Below, piece after piece: positions 1 to 10,889 of a DNA stretch of 64,000 nt (positions are counted from its first letter, which is position 1; the number at the start of each line of letters is the position of its first letter). Under the pieces are notes generated by a model, which worked only from the letters and a program-made list of their open reading frames with translations, searched no databases and was not told the origin of the DNA. A program made the translations under genes and the position numbers. The stretch spans positions 49,534-113,533 of the forward strand of contig NZ_QWEH01000016.1 in NCBI RefSeq assembly GCF_003515705.1, read 5' to 3'. The stretch is from Oceanobacillus profundus. Its GTDB lineage: Bacteria; Bacillota; Bacilli; Bacillales; Amphibacillaceae.

Positions 1-605
1 CAGAAGCTGACCTTGTATGGTATGAAGGCAGCAATTTAGAGAACTATGATGGAATATTGCTGCCAGGCGGTTTTTCTTATGGTGATTATTTACGCTGTGG
101 AGCAGTTGCTTCCACTTCCGATATCATGAAGCAAATTAAAGTACATGCTGCAAAAGGAAAGCCAGTGCTCGGTGTATGTAATGGATTCCAGATTCTAACG
201 GAAGCTGGTCTGTTGCCTGGTGCATTGCTGCGTAATGAGAAACTTTCGTTTATGTGCCATCAGGAACCACTTGTTGTGGAAAATAACGAAACTATCTTTA
301 CTGCTGCATATGACAAAGGAGAAGTTGTACATTTTCCAATTGCTCATGGAGAAGGTAACTATTTCTGTGATGAGGAGACGTTAAAAGAGCTTAAAGCGAA
401 TAACCAAATTGTTTTTACCTATCAAAACAATCCGAATGGATCGGTTGAAGATATTGCTGGGATTATGAATAAACAAGGAAATGTACTTGGAATGATGCCA
501 CATCCAGAGCGTGCTGTGGAACAGTTACTCGGCAGTGATGACGGGTTACGACTATTCCAGTCTATGATTCAGAATTGGAGGGACATGTATGCTGCAAACG
601 CATGA
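1..605 (+). CDS. purQ: Phosphoribosylformylglycinamidine synthase glutaminase subunit PurQ (5'-truncated by window)
   Basis: Class I glutamine amidotransferase that supplies ammonia to PurL in step 4 of de novo purine synthesis; it works in a PurS-PurQ-PurL complex in the cytoplasm. The open frame is already running at base 3, so about 27 N-terminal residues lie outside the window (family length about 227; 200 codons visible). The nucleophile elbow GVCNGFQ carries the catalytic Cys, and HPERA near the C-terminus supplies the His/Glu pair. The oxyanion strand [13 protein letters not shown] is intact. The last 17 bases overlap purL, indicating translational coupling in the pur operon. Confidence 0.97.
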   Translation, partial: EADLVWYEGSNLENYDGILLPGGFSYGDYLRCGAVASTSDIMKQIKVHAAKGKPVLGVCNGFQILTEAGLLPGALLRNEKLSFMCHQEPLVVENNETIFTAAYDKGEVVHFPIAHGEGNYFCDEETLKELKANNQIVFTYQNNPNGSVEDIAGIMNKQGNVLGMMPHPERAVEQLLGSDDGLRLFQSMIQNWRDMYAANA

Positions 606-2817
606 TATAAGTCCAGAGCAAATTGAACGTGATAAATTGTATCGTGAAATGGGTTTAAGTGATCAGGAATTTGAAATGATAAAGGATATTCTGAAGAGAC
701 TTCCTAACTTTACAGAGACTGGAATCTTCTCCGTCATGTGGTCAGAGCATTGTAGTTATAAAACATCCAAACCACTTCTTCGTAAATTTCCAACAAAGGC
801 ATCACATGTGCTGCAAGGGCCTGGAGAAGGAGCTGGAATTATTGATATCGGTGATAACCAGGCAGTTGTGTTTAAAATTGAAAGTCATAACCACCCATCT
901 GCAGTAGAACCGTATCAAGGAGCCGCAACTGGTGTTGGGGGAATTATTCGTGATGTGTTTTCTATGGGTGCACGTCCAATTGCATCGATGAATTCATTGC
1001 GCTTTGGAAACTTAAATACCGATCGAACGAAATATCTCTTCTCAGAAGTTGTGAACGGGATTGCTGGCTATGGGAACTGTGTTGGTGTTCCTACCGTCGG
1101 AGGAGAAGTTCAATTTGATGACAGCTATGAGGATAACCCACTTGTAAATGCAATGTGTATTGGGTTAATCAACCATGATGAAATTCAAAAAGGGATTGCA
1201 GCTGGAGTTGGGAATACCATTCTTTATGCAGGTCCTCCAACTGGACGCGATGGAATTCATGGGGCAACCTTTGCATCTGATGATTTAGGGGAAGATGCAG
1301 CCAAGGATCGTCCTGCCGTTCAGGTTGGTGATCCATTTATGGAGAAGCTTCTGATTGAAGCGTGTTTAGAAGTCATTCATTCCGATGCATTAGTAGGAAT
1401 GCAGGACATGGGTGCTGCTGGTCTTACGTCGTCTGCAAGTGAAATGGCTAGTAAAGCAGGAACAGGACTTGAAATGAACTTGGATCTTGTACCACAACGA
1501 GAACAACATATGACAGCTTATGAAATGATGCTCTCGGAATCGCAAGAGCGAATGCTTCTATGTGTGAAAAAAGGGCGCGAACAGGAAATCATTGATATTT
1601 TTGAGAAATACGGATTAAAAGCAGTTCCTGTTGGTGAAGTAATCGAAGAAAAAGTATTCCGTATTAAGCATCACGGGGAAGTTGTGGCAGATATTCCTGT
1701 AGACTCACTAGCGGATGATGCACCAGTGTTTCATATGCCATCAAAAGAAGCAGCTTATTATAAAGAATTTCAGAAAATAGAAAATACGGCCCCGTTTGTA
1801 AATGATCATGCGGAAATACTAAAGCAATTATTACAGCAACCTACAATCGCTAGTAAGGAATGGGTCTATGATCAATACGACTCAATGGTACAGACAAATA
1901 CAGTCGTAACACCAGGTTCTGATTCGGCAGTTGTTCGGATTAAAGGAACAGATAAAGCATTGGCGATTACAACGGATTGTAATTCGCGTTATATTTATTT
2001 GGATCCTGAAACAGGTGGGAAAATTGCTGTAGCAGAAGCGACGCGTAATATTGTTTGTTCTGGTGCAAAACCACTTGGCTTAACCGACGGATTGAACTTT
2101 GGAAATCCAACAAATCCAGAAGTGTTTTGGCAAATGGAAAAAGCAGTAGAAGGAATGAGTGAGGCTTGTGAAGTCTTAGAAGCTCCTGTAATCAGTGGAA
2201 ATGTGTCCTTATACAATCAGTCAAAAGGTAAATCTATTTATCCAACACCAATTGTTGGAATGGTTGGACTTCATGAGTCATTGGAGCATATTACACCAAG
2301 CTTCTTCCAAAAAGCAGGGGACGCTATCTATTTAATTGGTCATACAAAAATTGAATTTGGTGGAAGTGAGCTGCAAAATCTACTTGACGGAGAATATAAA
2401 GGGAAAGCACCTGCCATCGATTTAGAAGTGGAAGCAACAAGGCAGAAGCATTTGTTAGAAGCAATTCAAAGCGGATTAATTGTATCTGCGCATGACCTTG
2501 CTGAAGGCGGGCTTGCGGTTGCTTTGGCGGAAAGTGTATTTGCTGGAAAAGGACTAGGTGCAGACGTACACCTGAGCGGAGAAGCTACCGTTGAGCTATT
2601 TAGTGAAACCCAGTCAAGATTCATAGTTACAGTAAAGGCTGAGGATCAAGCGCGCTTTGAGAAAGAAGTAAAAGACGCTAAGCAAATCGGTGTTGTAACC
2701 GATGATCAAACATTAAGCATAACTGTCAATGAAGCAGCAGTTATCCAGGAAAATGTTAACCAACTAGAGAAACTATGGAGGGAAGCGATCCCATGCTTGC
2801 TGAAATCAAAGGCATAA
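589..2817 (+). CDS. purL: Phosphoribosylformylglycinamidine synthase subunit PurL (small type)
   Basis: ATP-dependent FGAM synthase subunit converting FGAR plus glutamine-derived ammonia to FGAM. The product is 742 residues, the size of the Bacillus 'small' PurL, which needs separate PurS and PurQ. Visible signatures are the N-terminal [12 protein letters not shown] block, the ATP/Mg loop in [13 protein letters not shown], the GDPFMEK segment, and the second PurM-like half with the [14 protein letters not shown] and [11 protein letters not shown] motifs. The ATG lies inside the end of purQ, with GGAGGG about 8 bases upstream. The end overlaps the start of purF by 25 bases. Confidence 0.98.
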   Translation: MLQTHDISPEQIERDKLYREMGLSDQEFEMIKDILKRLPNFTETGIFSVMWSEHCSYKTSKPLLRKFPTKASHVLQGPGEGAGIIDIGDNQAVVFKIESHNHPSAVEPYQGAATGVGGIIRDVFSMGARPIASMNSLRFGNLNTDRTKYLFSEVVNGIAGYGNCVGVPTVGGEVQFDDSYEDNPLVNAMCIGLINHDEIQKGIAAGVGNTILYAGPPTGRDGIHGATFASDDLGEDAAKDRPAVQVGDPFMEKLLIEACLEVIHSDALVGMQDMGAAGLTSSASEMASKAGTGLEMNLDLVPQREQHMTAYEMMLSESQERMLLCVKKGREQEIIDIFEKYGLKAVPVGEVIEEKVFRIKHHGEVVADIPVDSLADDAPVFHMPSKEAAYYKEFQKIENTAPFVNDHAEILKQLLQQPTIASKEWVYDQYDSMVQTNTVVTPGSDSAVVRIKGTDKALAITTDCNSRYIYLDPETGGKIAVAEATRNIVCSGAKPLGLTDGLNFGNPTNPEVFWQMEKAVEGMSEACEVLEAPVISGNVSLYNQSKGKSIYPTPIVGMVGLHESLEHITPSFFQKAGDAIYLIGHTKIEFGGSELQNLLDGEYKGKAPAIDLEVEATRQKHLLEAIQSGLIVSAHDLAEGGLAVALAESVFAGKGLGADVHLSGEATVELFSETQSRFIVTVKAEDQARFEKEVKDAKQIGVVTDDQTLSITVNEAAVIQENVNQLEKLWREAIPCLLKSKA

Positions 2818-4202
2818 ACGAAGAATGCGGTGTGTTTGGAATTTGGGGACATGACAAGGCGGCTGAACTTACCTACTATGGGCTTCATTCTATGCAGCAT
2901 CGTGGGCAGGAAGGAGCAGGAATTGTTGTTAGTGATGGCAAGGAATTAACAGCACATAAAGGGCTCGGTTTGGTTAATGATGTTTTTAAAAAGGCAAAAT
3001 TTGAAGAGCTTGCTGGCAGGAATGCAGTTGGGCATGTACGATACACTACCCAAGGCGGGAAAGTAATCGAAAATGTCCAGCCCCTTCTTTTCCGTACACA
3101 AACAGGCAGTATGGCCCTTGCGCATAATGGGAATATCATGAATGCTCACCAACTGCGCGGGGAGCTTGAAGATGAAGGAAGTATTCTACAGACATCATCT
3201 GACACGGAAGTACTTGCACACTTGATTCGAAGAGGAGGACAGCGAACAAATGAAACCTCCATATCAACTGCTCTCAACCAAGTTGTTGGAGCATATGCAT
3301 ATTTAATCTTAAAAGAGGATCGTATGTATGCAGCCCTTGATCCCGCTGGAATTCGTCCACTTTCCATTGGCAAGCTTGGCGATGCATATGTTGTTGCATC
3401 AGAGACATGTGCATTTGACCAAATCGGTGCAACCTTTGAACGGGAAGTTTTACCAGGAGAACTTGTAACGATTAGTGATGATGGCATAGAGATTAGGCGA
3501 TTCGCTCCTCGCGGTGGCCGTAAATTGTGTGCAATGGAGTATGTCTATTTATCAAGACCGGACAGTGATCTGAATCATGTAAATGTCCATGCATCACGAA
3601 AACAAATGGGTGTGGAACTTGCAAAAGAAGCGCCAGTAGATGCAGATATGGTTATTGGAGTTCCTGATTCCAGTATTTCTGCTGCAATCGGCTACGCAGA
3701 AGAAAGTGGCCTTCCATACGAAATGGGAATTTTAAAAAATCGCTATGTTGGAAGAACATTTATCCAGCCTTCACAAGAGTTACGGGAGCAAGGTGTTAAA
3801 ATGAAACTCTCTCCTGTTCGTGGCATCGTGGAAGGCAAACGGATTGTGATGATTGATGATTCCATTGTGCGTGGTACAACGAGCAAGCGAATTGTGAAAA
3901 TGTTAAAGCAAGCCGGTGCAAAAGAGGTCCATGTTCGGATTGCATCACCATCCATTCAGCATCCCTGCTATTATGGAATTGATATGTCGACGAGAAAAGA
4001 ACTTATAGCTGCTAATAATAGCCCAGAGGAGATCTGTGAAATAATTGGTGCTGACAGTATTGCTTATTTATCAGAGAGAGGTCTCGAACAAGCAATTGTC
4101 AAGGACAAAACGATTAACCAAGGAGTTTGTATGGCATGCATGACAGGGCGATATCCAGTGATGGAAAATGGAGAAACTGAAATAAATTATACAAAGTGCT
4201 AA
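2793..4202 (+). CDS. purF: Amidophosphoribosyltransferase PurF
   Basis: Catalyses the committed step of purine synthesis, PRPP plus glutamine to phosphoribosylamine. I start it at 2793 (MLAEIKG), with GGAGGG just upstream, rather than at the in-frame ATG at 2775. This leaves an 11-residue propeptide before Cys12 (NEECGVFG), the Ntn nucleophile exposed by self-processing, exactly as in the Bacillus enzyme. The PRPP loop is [14 protein letters not shown]. Four cysteines fit the oxygen-sensitive 4Fe-4S cluster: [14 protein letters not shown] and the CMAC pair near the C-terminus. Length is 469 residues. Confidence 0.97.
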   Translation: MLAEIKGINEECGVFGIWGHDKAAELTYYGLHSMQHRGQEGAGIVVSDGKELTAHKGLGLVNDVFKKAKFEELAGRNAVGHVRYTTQGGKVIENVQPLLFRTQTGSMALAHNGNIMNAHQLRGELEDEGSILQTSSDTEVLAHLIRRGGQRTNETSISTALNQVVGAYAYLILKEDRMYAALDPAGIRPLSIGKLGDAYVVASETCAFDQIGATFEREVLPGELVTISDDGIEIRRFAPRGGRKLCAMEYVYLSRPDSDLNHVNVHASRKQMGVELAKEAPVDADMVIGVPDSSISAAIGYAEESGLPYEMGILKNRYVGRTFIQPSQELREQGVKMKLSPVRGIVEGKRIVMIDDSIVRGTTSKRIVKMLKQAGAKEVHVRIASPSIQHPCYYGIDMSTRKELIAANNSPEEICEIIGADSIAYLSERGLEQAIVKDKTINQGVCMACMTGRYPVMENGETEINYTKC

Positions 4203-4385
4203 CAGCACGTTTTGACCAATAAGCTATAACCGAGGCGAAGACACGTGGACACCGTAGCTGGAAAATTGATCGTTGCTAATGATTGAGCATTTCGATTTAA
4301 ATGTGGTGACTGTGTTTGAAAACACATATACGTGGCTGGTCAAAATTGCCAAAATCTAATCCAACATTAAAGGAGATATTCATTC
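4203..4385 (+). other. purF-purM intergenic spacer with distant inverted repeat
   Basis: This is the only long gap inside the otherwise overlapping pur genes. TTTTGACCA at 4210-4218 is the exact reverse complement of TGGTCAAAA at 4337-4345, so the two can pair and close a domain of about 120 nt that ends just before the purM ribosome-binding site (AAGGAG at about 4370). Two CACGTG-like stretches lie inside. No open frame of note is seen. This could be a transcript-internal structure or a decayed insertion. Confidence 0.4.
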
Positions 4386-5405
4386 ATGTCAGAAGTATAT
4401 AAACAAGCTGGAGTAGACGTGGAAAAAGGCTATGAAGCTGTGGAAAGAATGAAAAAGCATATTGCAAAAACGACACGCCCAGAAGTAATGGGGGGGATTG
4501 GCTCATTTGCAGGACTATTCGATCTTTCCAGTTTTACTTATAAAGAACCAGTGATGGTATCAGGTACCGATGGTGTTGGTACAAAATTGAAACTTGCCTT
4601 CGAATTAAATAAGCACGATTCAGTTGGAATTGACCTTGTTGCGATGTGTGCCAATGATATTGTTGCGCAAGGTGCACAACCTTTGTTTTTCCTGGATTAT
4701 ATTGCTTGTGGAAAAAATGACCCTGCAATGATTGAACAAATTGTTGCCGGAATCTCTAATGGTTGTGTTACTGCAGGAGCTGCATTAGTTGGCGGAGAAA
4801 CAGCAGAAATGCCTGGGATGTACGAAGAAAATGAGTATGACCTCGCAGGCTTTGTTGTAGGAATCGCCGAAAAAACAAAATTGATTACAGGTGAGGCAAT
4901 TAAAGCTGGGGATATTGTTATTGGCTTAGCCTCCAATGGTATTCACTCCAATGGCTACTCACTTGTACGGAAAATCATTGAGCAGCTTGATTTAAACTCA
5001 ACATACCACGGGCTGTCAGCAAGTCTTGGAGAAACGGTAATGACACCTACGAAGATTTATGCGAAACCTGTAGCCGCAGTATTAAAGGAAGTGACGGTAA
5101 AGGGTATTTCACATATTACTGGTGGTGGATTCTATGAAAACTTCCCACGAATGATGCCAAAAGGGCTGGGTGTGGAACTAGATAAGAAAAGCTGGAACGT
5201 ACCGGAGATTTTCACCTTCTTACAAGAAAAAGGAAGCATCTCAGAAAAAGAAATGTATGGTGTCTTTAACATGGGGATCGGTATGGCACTTGTCGTTGAT
5301 GAAGCAAATGTTAACCGCACACTTACGATTTTAAAAGAAGCTGGTGAGGAAGCCACTGTTATTGGAAGTGTAACCACTACTGAGGGAGTGCAATTTCAAT
5401 CATGA
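4386..5405 (+). CDS. purM: Phosphoribosylformylglycinamidine cyclo-ligase PurM
   Basis: AIR synthetase: ATP-dependent ring closure of FGAM to aminoimidazole ribotide. At 339 residues it is close to the usual 345. It shows the N-terminal Y-x-A-G-V-D-V-x-x-G motif, the [12 protein letters not shown] nucleotide/Mg loop, the [11 protein letters not shown] segment, and [16 protein letters not shown] in the C-terminal domain. AAAGGAGATATT precedes the ATG. The stop overlaps the purN start (ATGA), giving tight coupling. Confidence 0.97.
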   Translation: MSEVYKQAGVDVEKGYEAVERMKKHIAKTTRPEVMGGIGSFAGLFDLSSFTYKEPVMVSGTDGVGTKLKLAFELNKHDSVGIDLVAMCANDIVAQGAQPLFFLDYIACGKNDPAMIEQIVAGISNGCVTAGAALVGGETAEMPGMYEENEYDLAGFVVGIAEKTKLITGEAIKAGDIVIGLASNGIHSNGYSLVRKIIEQLDLNSTYHGLSASLGETVMTPTKIYAKPVAAVLKEVTVKGISHITGGGFYENFPRMMPKGLGVELDKKSWNVPEIFTFLQEKGSISEKEMYGVFNMGIGMALVVDEANVNRTLTILKEAGEEATVIGSVTTTEGVQFQS

Positions 5406-5968
5406 GCAAGATAAAAGCAGCAATTTTTGCCTCTGGTACAGGAAGTAACTTCGAGGCAATCATGGAAACAGAGCAGCTCGTATGTGATATTGCATTGCTC
5501 GTTTGTGACAAAGCTAATGCGGGTGTCATCGTCAAGGCAGAAAAATATGGTCTTCCTACATTCGTATTTGATGCAAAACAATTTCCTGACAAGGCAGCCT
5601 ATGAAAAAGCTATCATTGACAGATTGGAAGAATCCGAGATCTCTTGGGTTTTTCTTGCGGGCTACATGCGGATTGCAGGAGCAACATTACTAGATCACTA
5701 TGAAGGTAGGATCGTAAATATTCACCCATCGTTATTACCATCGTTTCCTGGGATTGATGCCATAGGGCAGGCATTTCGTGCTGGAGTGAAAACAACTGGA
5801 GTTACGGTTCATTTTATTGATGAAGGAATCGATACGGGTCCAATCATTGCACAAGAAAAGGTAGCTATTCTTCAAGATGATACAGAGGAAACATTAAAGA
5901 AACGAATCCAAAACGTGGAGCATCAATTATATCCAAAAGTAATTAATCAACTTTTACAAACAAAGTGA
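5402..5968 (+). CDS. purN: Phosphoribosylglycinamide formyltransferase PurN
   Basis: Transfers a formyl group from 10-formyl-THF to GAR. The phosphate-binding N-terminus [12 protein letters not shown] and the catalytic Asn/His/Asp set are present: [12 protein letters not shown] carries Asn and His, and [14 protein letters not shown] carries the Asp loop. Length is 188 residues, normal for bacterial PurN (Bacillus about 195). It starts within the stop of purM and ends 10 bases before purH. Confidence 0.97.
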   Translation: MSKIKAAIFASGTGSNFEAIMETEQLVCDIALLVCDKANAGVIVKAEKYGLPTFVFDAKQFPDKAAYEKAIIDRLEESEISWVFLAGYMRIAGATLLDHYEGRIVNIHPSLLPSFPGIDAIGQAFRAGVKTTGVTVHFIDEGIDTGPIIAQEKVAILQDDTEETLKKRIQNVEHQLYPKVINQLLQTK

Positions 5969-5978
5969 GGTATTCGTA

Positions 5979-7511
5979 ATGAGCAAGAGAGCGCTAATCA
6001 GTGTTTCAGATAAAAGTAATCTTACAGCATTTGCAAAAGGCCTTATTGAAGCGGGATATGAAATTATTTCAACAGGTGGTACACTAAGCACCCTTGTAAA
6101 TGGTGGGATTGAGGCGAAGCCAGTTGATGATGTAACAGGTTTCCCGGAAATTATGGATGGTCGTGTGAAAACATTGCACCCACTCGTTCATGGTGGCTTA
6201 CTAGCAAAACGTTCCAATCCAGATCACATGAAGCAAATGGAAGAAAACAATATTTCACCAATTGACATGGTTGTTGTTAATTTATATCCATTTAAACAAA
6301 CCATAGAAAAACAAGGTGTTTCCAATGAGGAAATTATCGAAAATATCGATATAGGTGGACCAACCATGCTTCGTTCTGCTGCAAAGAACTTTGAAGACGT
6401 TGCAGTAGTTGTTGATCCTGCTGATTATGATAAAGTACTGCAAGCACTCCAGTCTGACCAGCTAGATGCAGAAATTCGTAAACAATTAGCTGCAAAGGTA
6501 TTCCGTCATACAGCGAACTATGACGCTATGATTGCAAACTATTTTATGACAGAAACAAATGAAGAATTTCCAGAAACCTATACCATTACATATGAAAAAG
6601 TCCAAGATTTACGTTACGGAGAAAACCCGCATCAGCAGGCAGCTTTTTACCGAAACCCAATAAATAAAAGCACGAGCCTTGCGACAGCTAAACAGTTACA
6701 TGGCAAGGAATTATCCTACAATAATATCCAAGACGCTAATGCTGCACTTGAAATATTAGCGGAATATAATGAACCAGCGGCAGTGGCAGTGAAGCATATG
6801 AATCCTTGTGGAATTGGTGTTGCTGAAACAATTGAAGGAGCATTCAGCCGTGCTTATGATGCAGATCCGATTTCTATTTTTGGTGGTATTGTTGCTTGTA
6901 ATCGGGAAATCGACTATGCTACCGCAGTGAAGCTCAGTGAAATATTCCTTGAAATTGTTATTGCACCTGGGTTTAATGCAGATGCAATGGAAATTTTGAC
7001 AAGGAAGAAAAATATCCGCTTGCTAGAATTAGAACTAACAAACGAGTCAACTGCAATGAAAAAACTAACAACAGTTAGTGGTGGTGTCTTGATTCAAAAT
7101 AGCGATAACGGAAACATCTCTATCGATGATTTAAAGGTTGTAACGAAACGTCAGCCCTCAGAAGAAGAACTGGATAACCTATTGTTTGCATGGAAAGCTG
7201 TAAAGCATGTGAAATCTAATGCAATCTTACTTGCTAAGGATAACCAGACAATTGGTGTTGGTGCAGGGCAGATGAATCGGATTGGTGCAGCAAACATTGC
7301 GATCGAACAAGCTGGTACTAAAGCGGAAGGATCTGTGATGGCATCTGATGCATTTTTCCCAATGCCTGATACAGTCCAAGCGGCAGTAAAAGCTGGAATT
7401 ACAGCAATCATCCAGCCAGGCGGTTCAAAACGTGACCAGGATTCCATTGATGTTTGTGATGAACATGGCATCACAATGGTCTATACAGGGATGCGTCACT
7501 TTAAACATTAA
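5979..7511 (+). CDS. purH: Bifunctional AICAR transformylase / IMP cyclohydrolase PurH
   Basis: Performs the last two steps to IMP. The N-terminal MGS-like cyclohydrolase domain (about 1-195) shows RALISVSDKSN and the FPEIMDGRVKTLHP block. The C-terminal transformylase domain carries the KHMNPCG Lys-His motif and the AxxSDAFFPMPD segment. It has 510 residues, matching the family (about 512). GTGAGGTATTCGT lies before the ATG. A strong 11-bp stem-loop follows the stop, before purD. Confidence 0.97.
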   Translation: MSKRALISVSDKSNLTAFAKGLIEAGYEIISTGGTLSTLVNGGIEAKPVDDVTGFPEIMDGRVKTLHPLVHGGLLAKRSNPDHMKQMEENNISPIDMVVVNLYPFKQTIEKQGVSNEEIIENIDIGGPTMLRSAAKNFEDVAVVVDPADYDKVLQALQSDQLDAEIRKQLAAKVFRHTANYDAMIANYFMTETNEEFPETYTITYEKVQDLRYGENPHQQAAFYRNPINKSTSLATAKQLHGKELSYNNIQDANAALEILAEYNEPAAVAVKHMNPCGIGVAETIEGAFSRAYDADPISIFGGIVACNREIDYATAVKLSEIFLEIVIAPGFNADAMEILTRKKNIRLLELELTNESTAMKKLTTVSGGVLIQNSDNGNISIDDLKVVTKRQPSEEELDNLLFAWKAVKHVKSNAILLAKDNQTIGVGAGQMNRIGAANIAIEQAGTKAEGSVMASDAFFPMPDTVQAAVKAGITAIIQPGGSKRDQDSIDVCDEHGITMVYTGMRHFKH

Positions 7512-7517
7512 ACACTA

Positions 7518-7562
7518 AAGTCACCAGATCAAGGAAGGCTGTTCCAACGGTTCTGGTGACTT
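7518..7562 (+). promoter_or_regulatory. Stem-loop in purH-purD spacer
   Basis: AAGTCACCAGA (7518-7528) and TCTGGTGACTT (7552-7562) are perfect reverse complements. A smaller GGAA/TTCC pair lies in the loop. No T-run follows, so it is not a classic intrinsic terminator; an RNA-processing or stability element between the last two pur genes is more likely. Confidence 0.6.
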
Positions 7563-7589
7563 CTCTACTCGATTTAAGGAGGGTTCCAA

Positions 7590-8834
7590 TTGAAAGTGTT
7601 AGTAGTCGGACGTGGTGGTCGTGAACATAGTATCGTTATGAAGCTTGCTGAAAGTAAAGCAATCACAACCCTTTATACAGCGCCAGGTAATGGTGGAATT
7701 CGGGAGCGGGCAACTTGTATTGCGATTGATGAAATGGATATTGAAGGGCTTTTGTCCTTTGCAAAGGAAGAAGCAGTTGATTTAACCATTGTTGGTCCAG
7801 AAAATCCATTAAATGAAGGAATTGCCAACCGTTTCCAGGAAGAAGGATTGCGAATATTTGCCCCAACAAAAGAAGCTGCACTGCTTGAAGGAAGCAAAAG
7901 CTTTGCTAAAGAATTTATGAAAAAATATGATATCCCAACAGCGGATTATGCTGTATTTACAGAAGCTCGTGAAGCAAAAGCGTATATTGAGGAAAAAGGT
8001 GCGCCAATCGTTATCAAAGCAGATGGACTGGCAGCGGGAAAAGGAGTTATCGTTGCTTTAACAAAAGAAGAAGCCCTAAATGCAGTAGACGATATGCTCA
8101 TATCTAAAGCTTTTTCGAATGCTGGAGCTACTGTGGTTATCGAGGAATTTTTAGATGGAAAAGAATTCTCACTTATGGCATTTGTTCATGAAAATCAAGT
8201 CTATCCAATGGTAACAGCGCGTGACCATAAACGTGCATATGACCATGATGAAGGGCCGAATACGGGTGGAATGGGAGCATTTGCACCTGTGCCAGATGTT
8301 ACAAAAGAGCATTTAGATTTTTCAATCGAGCATATCTTGCAAAAAACAGCTGACGGCATGATGGAGGAAGGCAGAACCTTCACAGGTATTTTATATGCTG
8401 GATTAATCATGACTGTAAAGGGTCCAAAGGTGATTGAGTTCAATACACGCTTCGGAGATCCAGAAACACAGGTTGTTTTGCCATTGTTAAAGAATGACCT
8501 TGTTCAAGTTTTCAACGATGTCTTGGATGGGAAAAATCCAGAACTAGACTGGGAGGATGCCGCATGCACAGGTGTTGTTGTAGCATCTAAAGGCTATCCA
8601 GGTACATATGAAAAAGAAGCGCCAATTCCATCATTTAATGTCACGGACAATACGTTTGTTGTTCATGCAGGAACTAAGCTGAAAGGTGACACAATCGTTT
8701 CGGATGGTGGCCGTGTCCTCTTGGTGGGTGCTAAATCTACCTCTCTAAAAGCGGCAACGGAGGATGTCTACCAGTTGCTTCATCCGCACGTGGAGCACTC
8801 AGCATTTTTCTTTAGAAATGATATAGGTAAATAG
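7590..8834 (+). CDS. purD: Phosphoribosylamine-glycine ligase PurD
   Basis: ATP-grasp ligase making GAR from phosphoribosylamine and glycine. It starts at TTG with AAGGAGGG 8 bases upstream; no better ATG exists in frame. Motifs: KVLVVGRGGREH at the N-terminus, the ATP-grasp loop KADGLAAGKGVIV, the EFLDGKEFSLMAF strand, ARDHKRAYDHDEGPNTGGMGA, and NTRFGDPETQ binding metal/ADP. The 414-residue length is normal. It is the last gene of the pur operon and is followed by a terminator. Confidence 0.97.
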   Translation: MKVLVVGRGGREHSIVMKLAESKAITTLYTAPGNGGIRERATCIAIDEMDIEGLLSFAKEEAVDLTIVGPENPLNEGIANRFQEEGLRIFAPTKEAALLEGSKSFAKEFMKKYDIPTADYAVFTEAREAKAYIEEKGAPIVIKADGLAAGKGVIVALTKEEALNAVDDMLISKAFSNAGATVVIEEFLDGKEFSLMAFVHENQVYPMVTARDHKRAYDHDEGPNTGGMGAFAPVPDVTKEHLDFSIEHILQKTADGMMEEGRTFTGILYAGLIMTVKGPKVIEFNTRFGDPETQVVLPLLKNDLVQVFNDVLDGKNPELDWEDAACTGVVVASKGYPGTYEKEAPIPSFNVTDNTFVVHAGTKLKGDTIVSDGGRVLLVGAKSTSLKAATEDVYQLLHPHVEHSAFFFRNDIGK

Positions 8835-8836
8835 TT

Positions 8837-8880
8837 AACCCTCTCCCAGGTTTTATTCTAACAAGGGAGAGGTTTTTTTC
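8837..8880 (+). terminator. Intrinsic terminator of the pur operon
   Basis: AACCCTCTCCC (8837-8847) pairs with GGGAGAGGTT, followed by a run of T at 8873-8879. Its position directly after the purD stop marks the end of the operon. Confidence 0.9.
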
Positions 8881-9107
8881 TGTCCGTCACTTTTGCAGAT
8901 AAATCTACTCTCGCAGTTCTTCAGATTCTTGAATAATCCACACCCTACTAGAACTACGTCCATTCGACGGAATCAGTTATGTTTGCAGATTATTAGACTT
9001 AATTTTCAATTTTATTAAGTTAATTTAAATTTATAATTAATTAACCCTTTTAAAGTGAAAATATGGTAAAATAAAGCAAATGGTTGATGAGAGAGTTGGG
9101 ATATGAA

Positions 9108-10847
9108 ATGATCAATGGATTGAATTGGCGTAACCGTGAACTAAGACAGCATGTAAAAGTGATTGATGGCTTAGTAGCACCAACACTTGTACTGAAAAAC
9201 AGCACGTATTTAAATGTATATACAAAACAATGGTTAGAAGCTAATATATGGATTTTTAATGACCGCATTATTTATGTTGGTGAACAATTACCAAAGCAGC
9301 TTGATGGTGTAGAGGTAGTTGATTGTACTGGGAAATACTTGGTTCCAGGATATATTGAACCCCATGCACACCCATTTCAATTAGCGAACCCGGAAGCATT
9401 AGCATTTCATGCTGCAAGATTCGGTACAACAACATTGGTTAATGACAGCTTAACGTGGAATTTGACATTAGACAAAAAGAAAGCGTTTTCTATAATAGAG
9501 GAGTTCAATAAATTACCGACTTCGATGTATTGGTGGGCGCGATTTGATTCACAAACAGCCTTGAACGATGAAGAAGAATTTTACAACACTCCAGATGTTC
9601 TATCATGGTTATCACATCCAAATGTCGTGCAGGGTGGCGAATTAACAGCATGGCCTAGTCTTCTTGCTGGAAATGACCGGCTGCTCTATTGGATTCAGGA
9701 AGCAAAGCGGCTTGGGAAACCAGTGGAAGGGCATTTGCCAGGAGCATCGGAGAAAACATTAACAAAAATGAAGCTGCTAGGTGTGAGTGCAGACCATGAG
9801 GCGATGACAGGTGAAGAAGTCATTCGCCGCTTGCGACTCGGATATAGTGCTGCATTGCGTTATTCTGTTATACGTCCAGATTTACCGATTCTTATAGAAG
9901 AAATTCTTGAATCGGGTCTCAAGCATTTTGATAATTTGATGTTCACGATGGATGGACCAACACCGGCATTTATGCAAAAAGGAATCATTAATGTTTGTCT
10001 TGAAATTGCGTTAGACAAAGGAATTCCGTTGGAAGAAGCATATCGTATGGCAAGCTATAATGCAGCAAAACACTTCCATCTTGATGAACAGATTGGTAGT
10101 ATCGCACCAGGGCGCGTTGCTCACATTAATATATTAACAGACAAAGCCAACCCGCATCCGGAGAGTGTTTTGGCAAAAGGACAATGGATAATGCGTGAGC
10201 AACAAGTGCAAGTTTCCGAGTCGAAGATTAATTGGGAAAAGTATGGAATCGAGCCAGCAGCCTTTGACTGGGATTTAGATGAAGGGGATTTGCAATTTTC
10301 CGTTCCGATTGGATTAGAAATGGTTAACAATGTAATCGTAAAGCCGTACAGTATTGAGGTAGATATTAATGTCGAAGATTTATCAGAAGCGAATGGTGAT
10401 CAATTTCTACTATTAATGGATCGAAAAGGTACATGGCGAGTCAATACGACAATTCGTGGCTTTGCACCAGGCTTAGGTGGTATAGCAAGCAGTTTTTCTG
10501 CTTCTGGTGATATTGTGTTTATCGGGAAAAACAAAAAGGATATTCTACTTTCATGGCAACGCTTGAAAGAAATTGGCGGTGGTATTGTCCTTGTGCATGA
10601 TGGAGAAATATTAGCGGAGATACCTCTTGAGCTTGATGGATTTATATCAAAAAAATCAATTCAAAACCTTATCGAAGAAGAAGAAAAATTAAAGGGATGC
10701 TTAAAAAAGGCTGGTTATGCTTTTAGTGATCCATTTTATAGTCTTCTATTTCTATCATCAACCCATTTACCGTTCTTACGCATTACGCAACAAGGGCTGG
10801 TGGACATAAAGAATCGGACAATTCTCTTCCCAGCAACGATGCGATAG
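9108..10847 (+). CDS. yerA: Adenine deaminase-like amidohydrolase (YerA family)
   Basis: Metal-dependent amidohydrolase related to adenine deaminase. The metal site begins with GYIEPHAHPFQ, and later His/Asp positions lie in EGHLPGASEKTLTKM and SADHEAMTGEE. The C-terminal half (RVNTTIRGFAPGLGGIASSF, IGGGIVLVHDG) is the adenine-deaminase extension. I prefer the ATG at 9108 because it gives the family's N-terminus ahead of LNWRN; in-frame TTG/ATG codons at 9084/9087 lack a ribosome site. The result is 579 residues, close to B. subtilis YerA (580). Whether it deaminates adenine is not shown by sequence, although its position next to the purine operon suggests salvage. Confidence 0.85.
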   Translation: MINGLNWRNRELRQHVKVIDGLVAPTLVLKNSTYLNVYTKQWLEANIWIFNDRIIYVGEQLPKQLDGVEVVDCTGKYLVPGYIEPHAHPFQLANPEALAFHAARFGTTTLVNDSLTWNLTLDKKKAFSIIEEFNKLPTSMYWWARFDSQTALNDEEEFYNTPDVLSWLSHPNVVQGGELTAWPSLLAGNDRLLYWIQEAKRLGKPVEGHLPGASEKTLTKMKLLGVSADHEAMTGEEVIRRLRLGYSAALRYSVIRPDLPILIEEILESGLKHFDNLMFTMDGPTPAFMQKGIINVCLEIALDKGIPLEEAYRMASYNAAKHFHLDEQIGSIAPGRVAHINILTDKANPHPESVLAKGQWIMREQQVQVSESKINWEKYGIEPAAFDWDLDEGDLQFSVPIGLEMVNNVIVKPYSIEVDINVEDLSEANGDQFLLLMDRKGTWRVNTTIRGFAPGLGGIASSFSASGDIVFIGKNKKDILLSWQRLKEIGGGIVLVHDGEILAEIPLELDGFISKKSIQNLIEEEEKLKGCLKKAGYAFSDPFYSLLFLSSTHLPFLRITQQGLVDIKNRTILFPATMR

Positions 10848-10889
10848 CATATAATAGAACATAGACTAAATTAGAGAGTGTGGACATAA

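Noticed and set aside
2775..2792. Six-codon N-terminal extension of PurF
   Set aside because: It would place the ribosome site inside the coding region and lengthen the 11-residue propeptide that precedes the nucleophile Cys.
8881..9083. Possible purine riboswitch upstream of the adenine-deaminase-like gene
   Set aside because: I could not find the conserved purine-aptamer loop sequences or the P1 stem; only AT-rich promoter-like sequence is visible.
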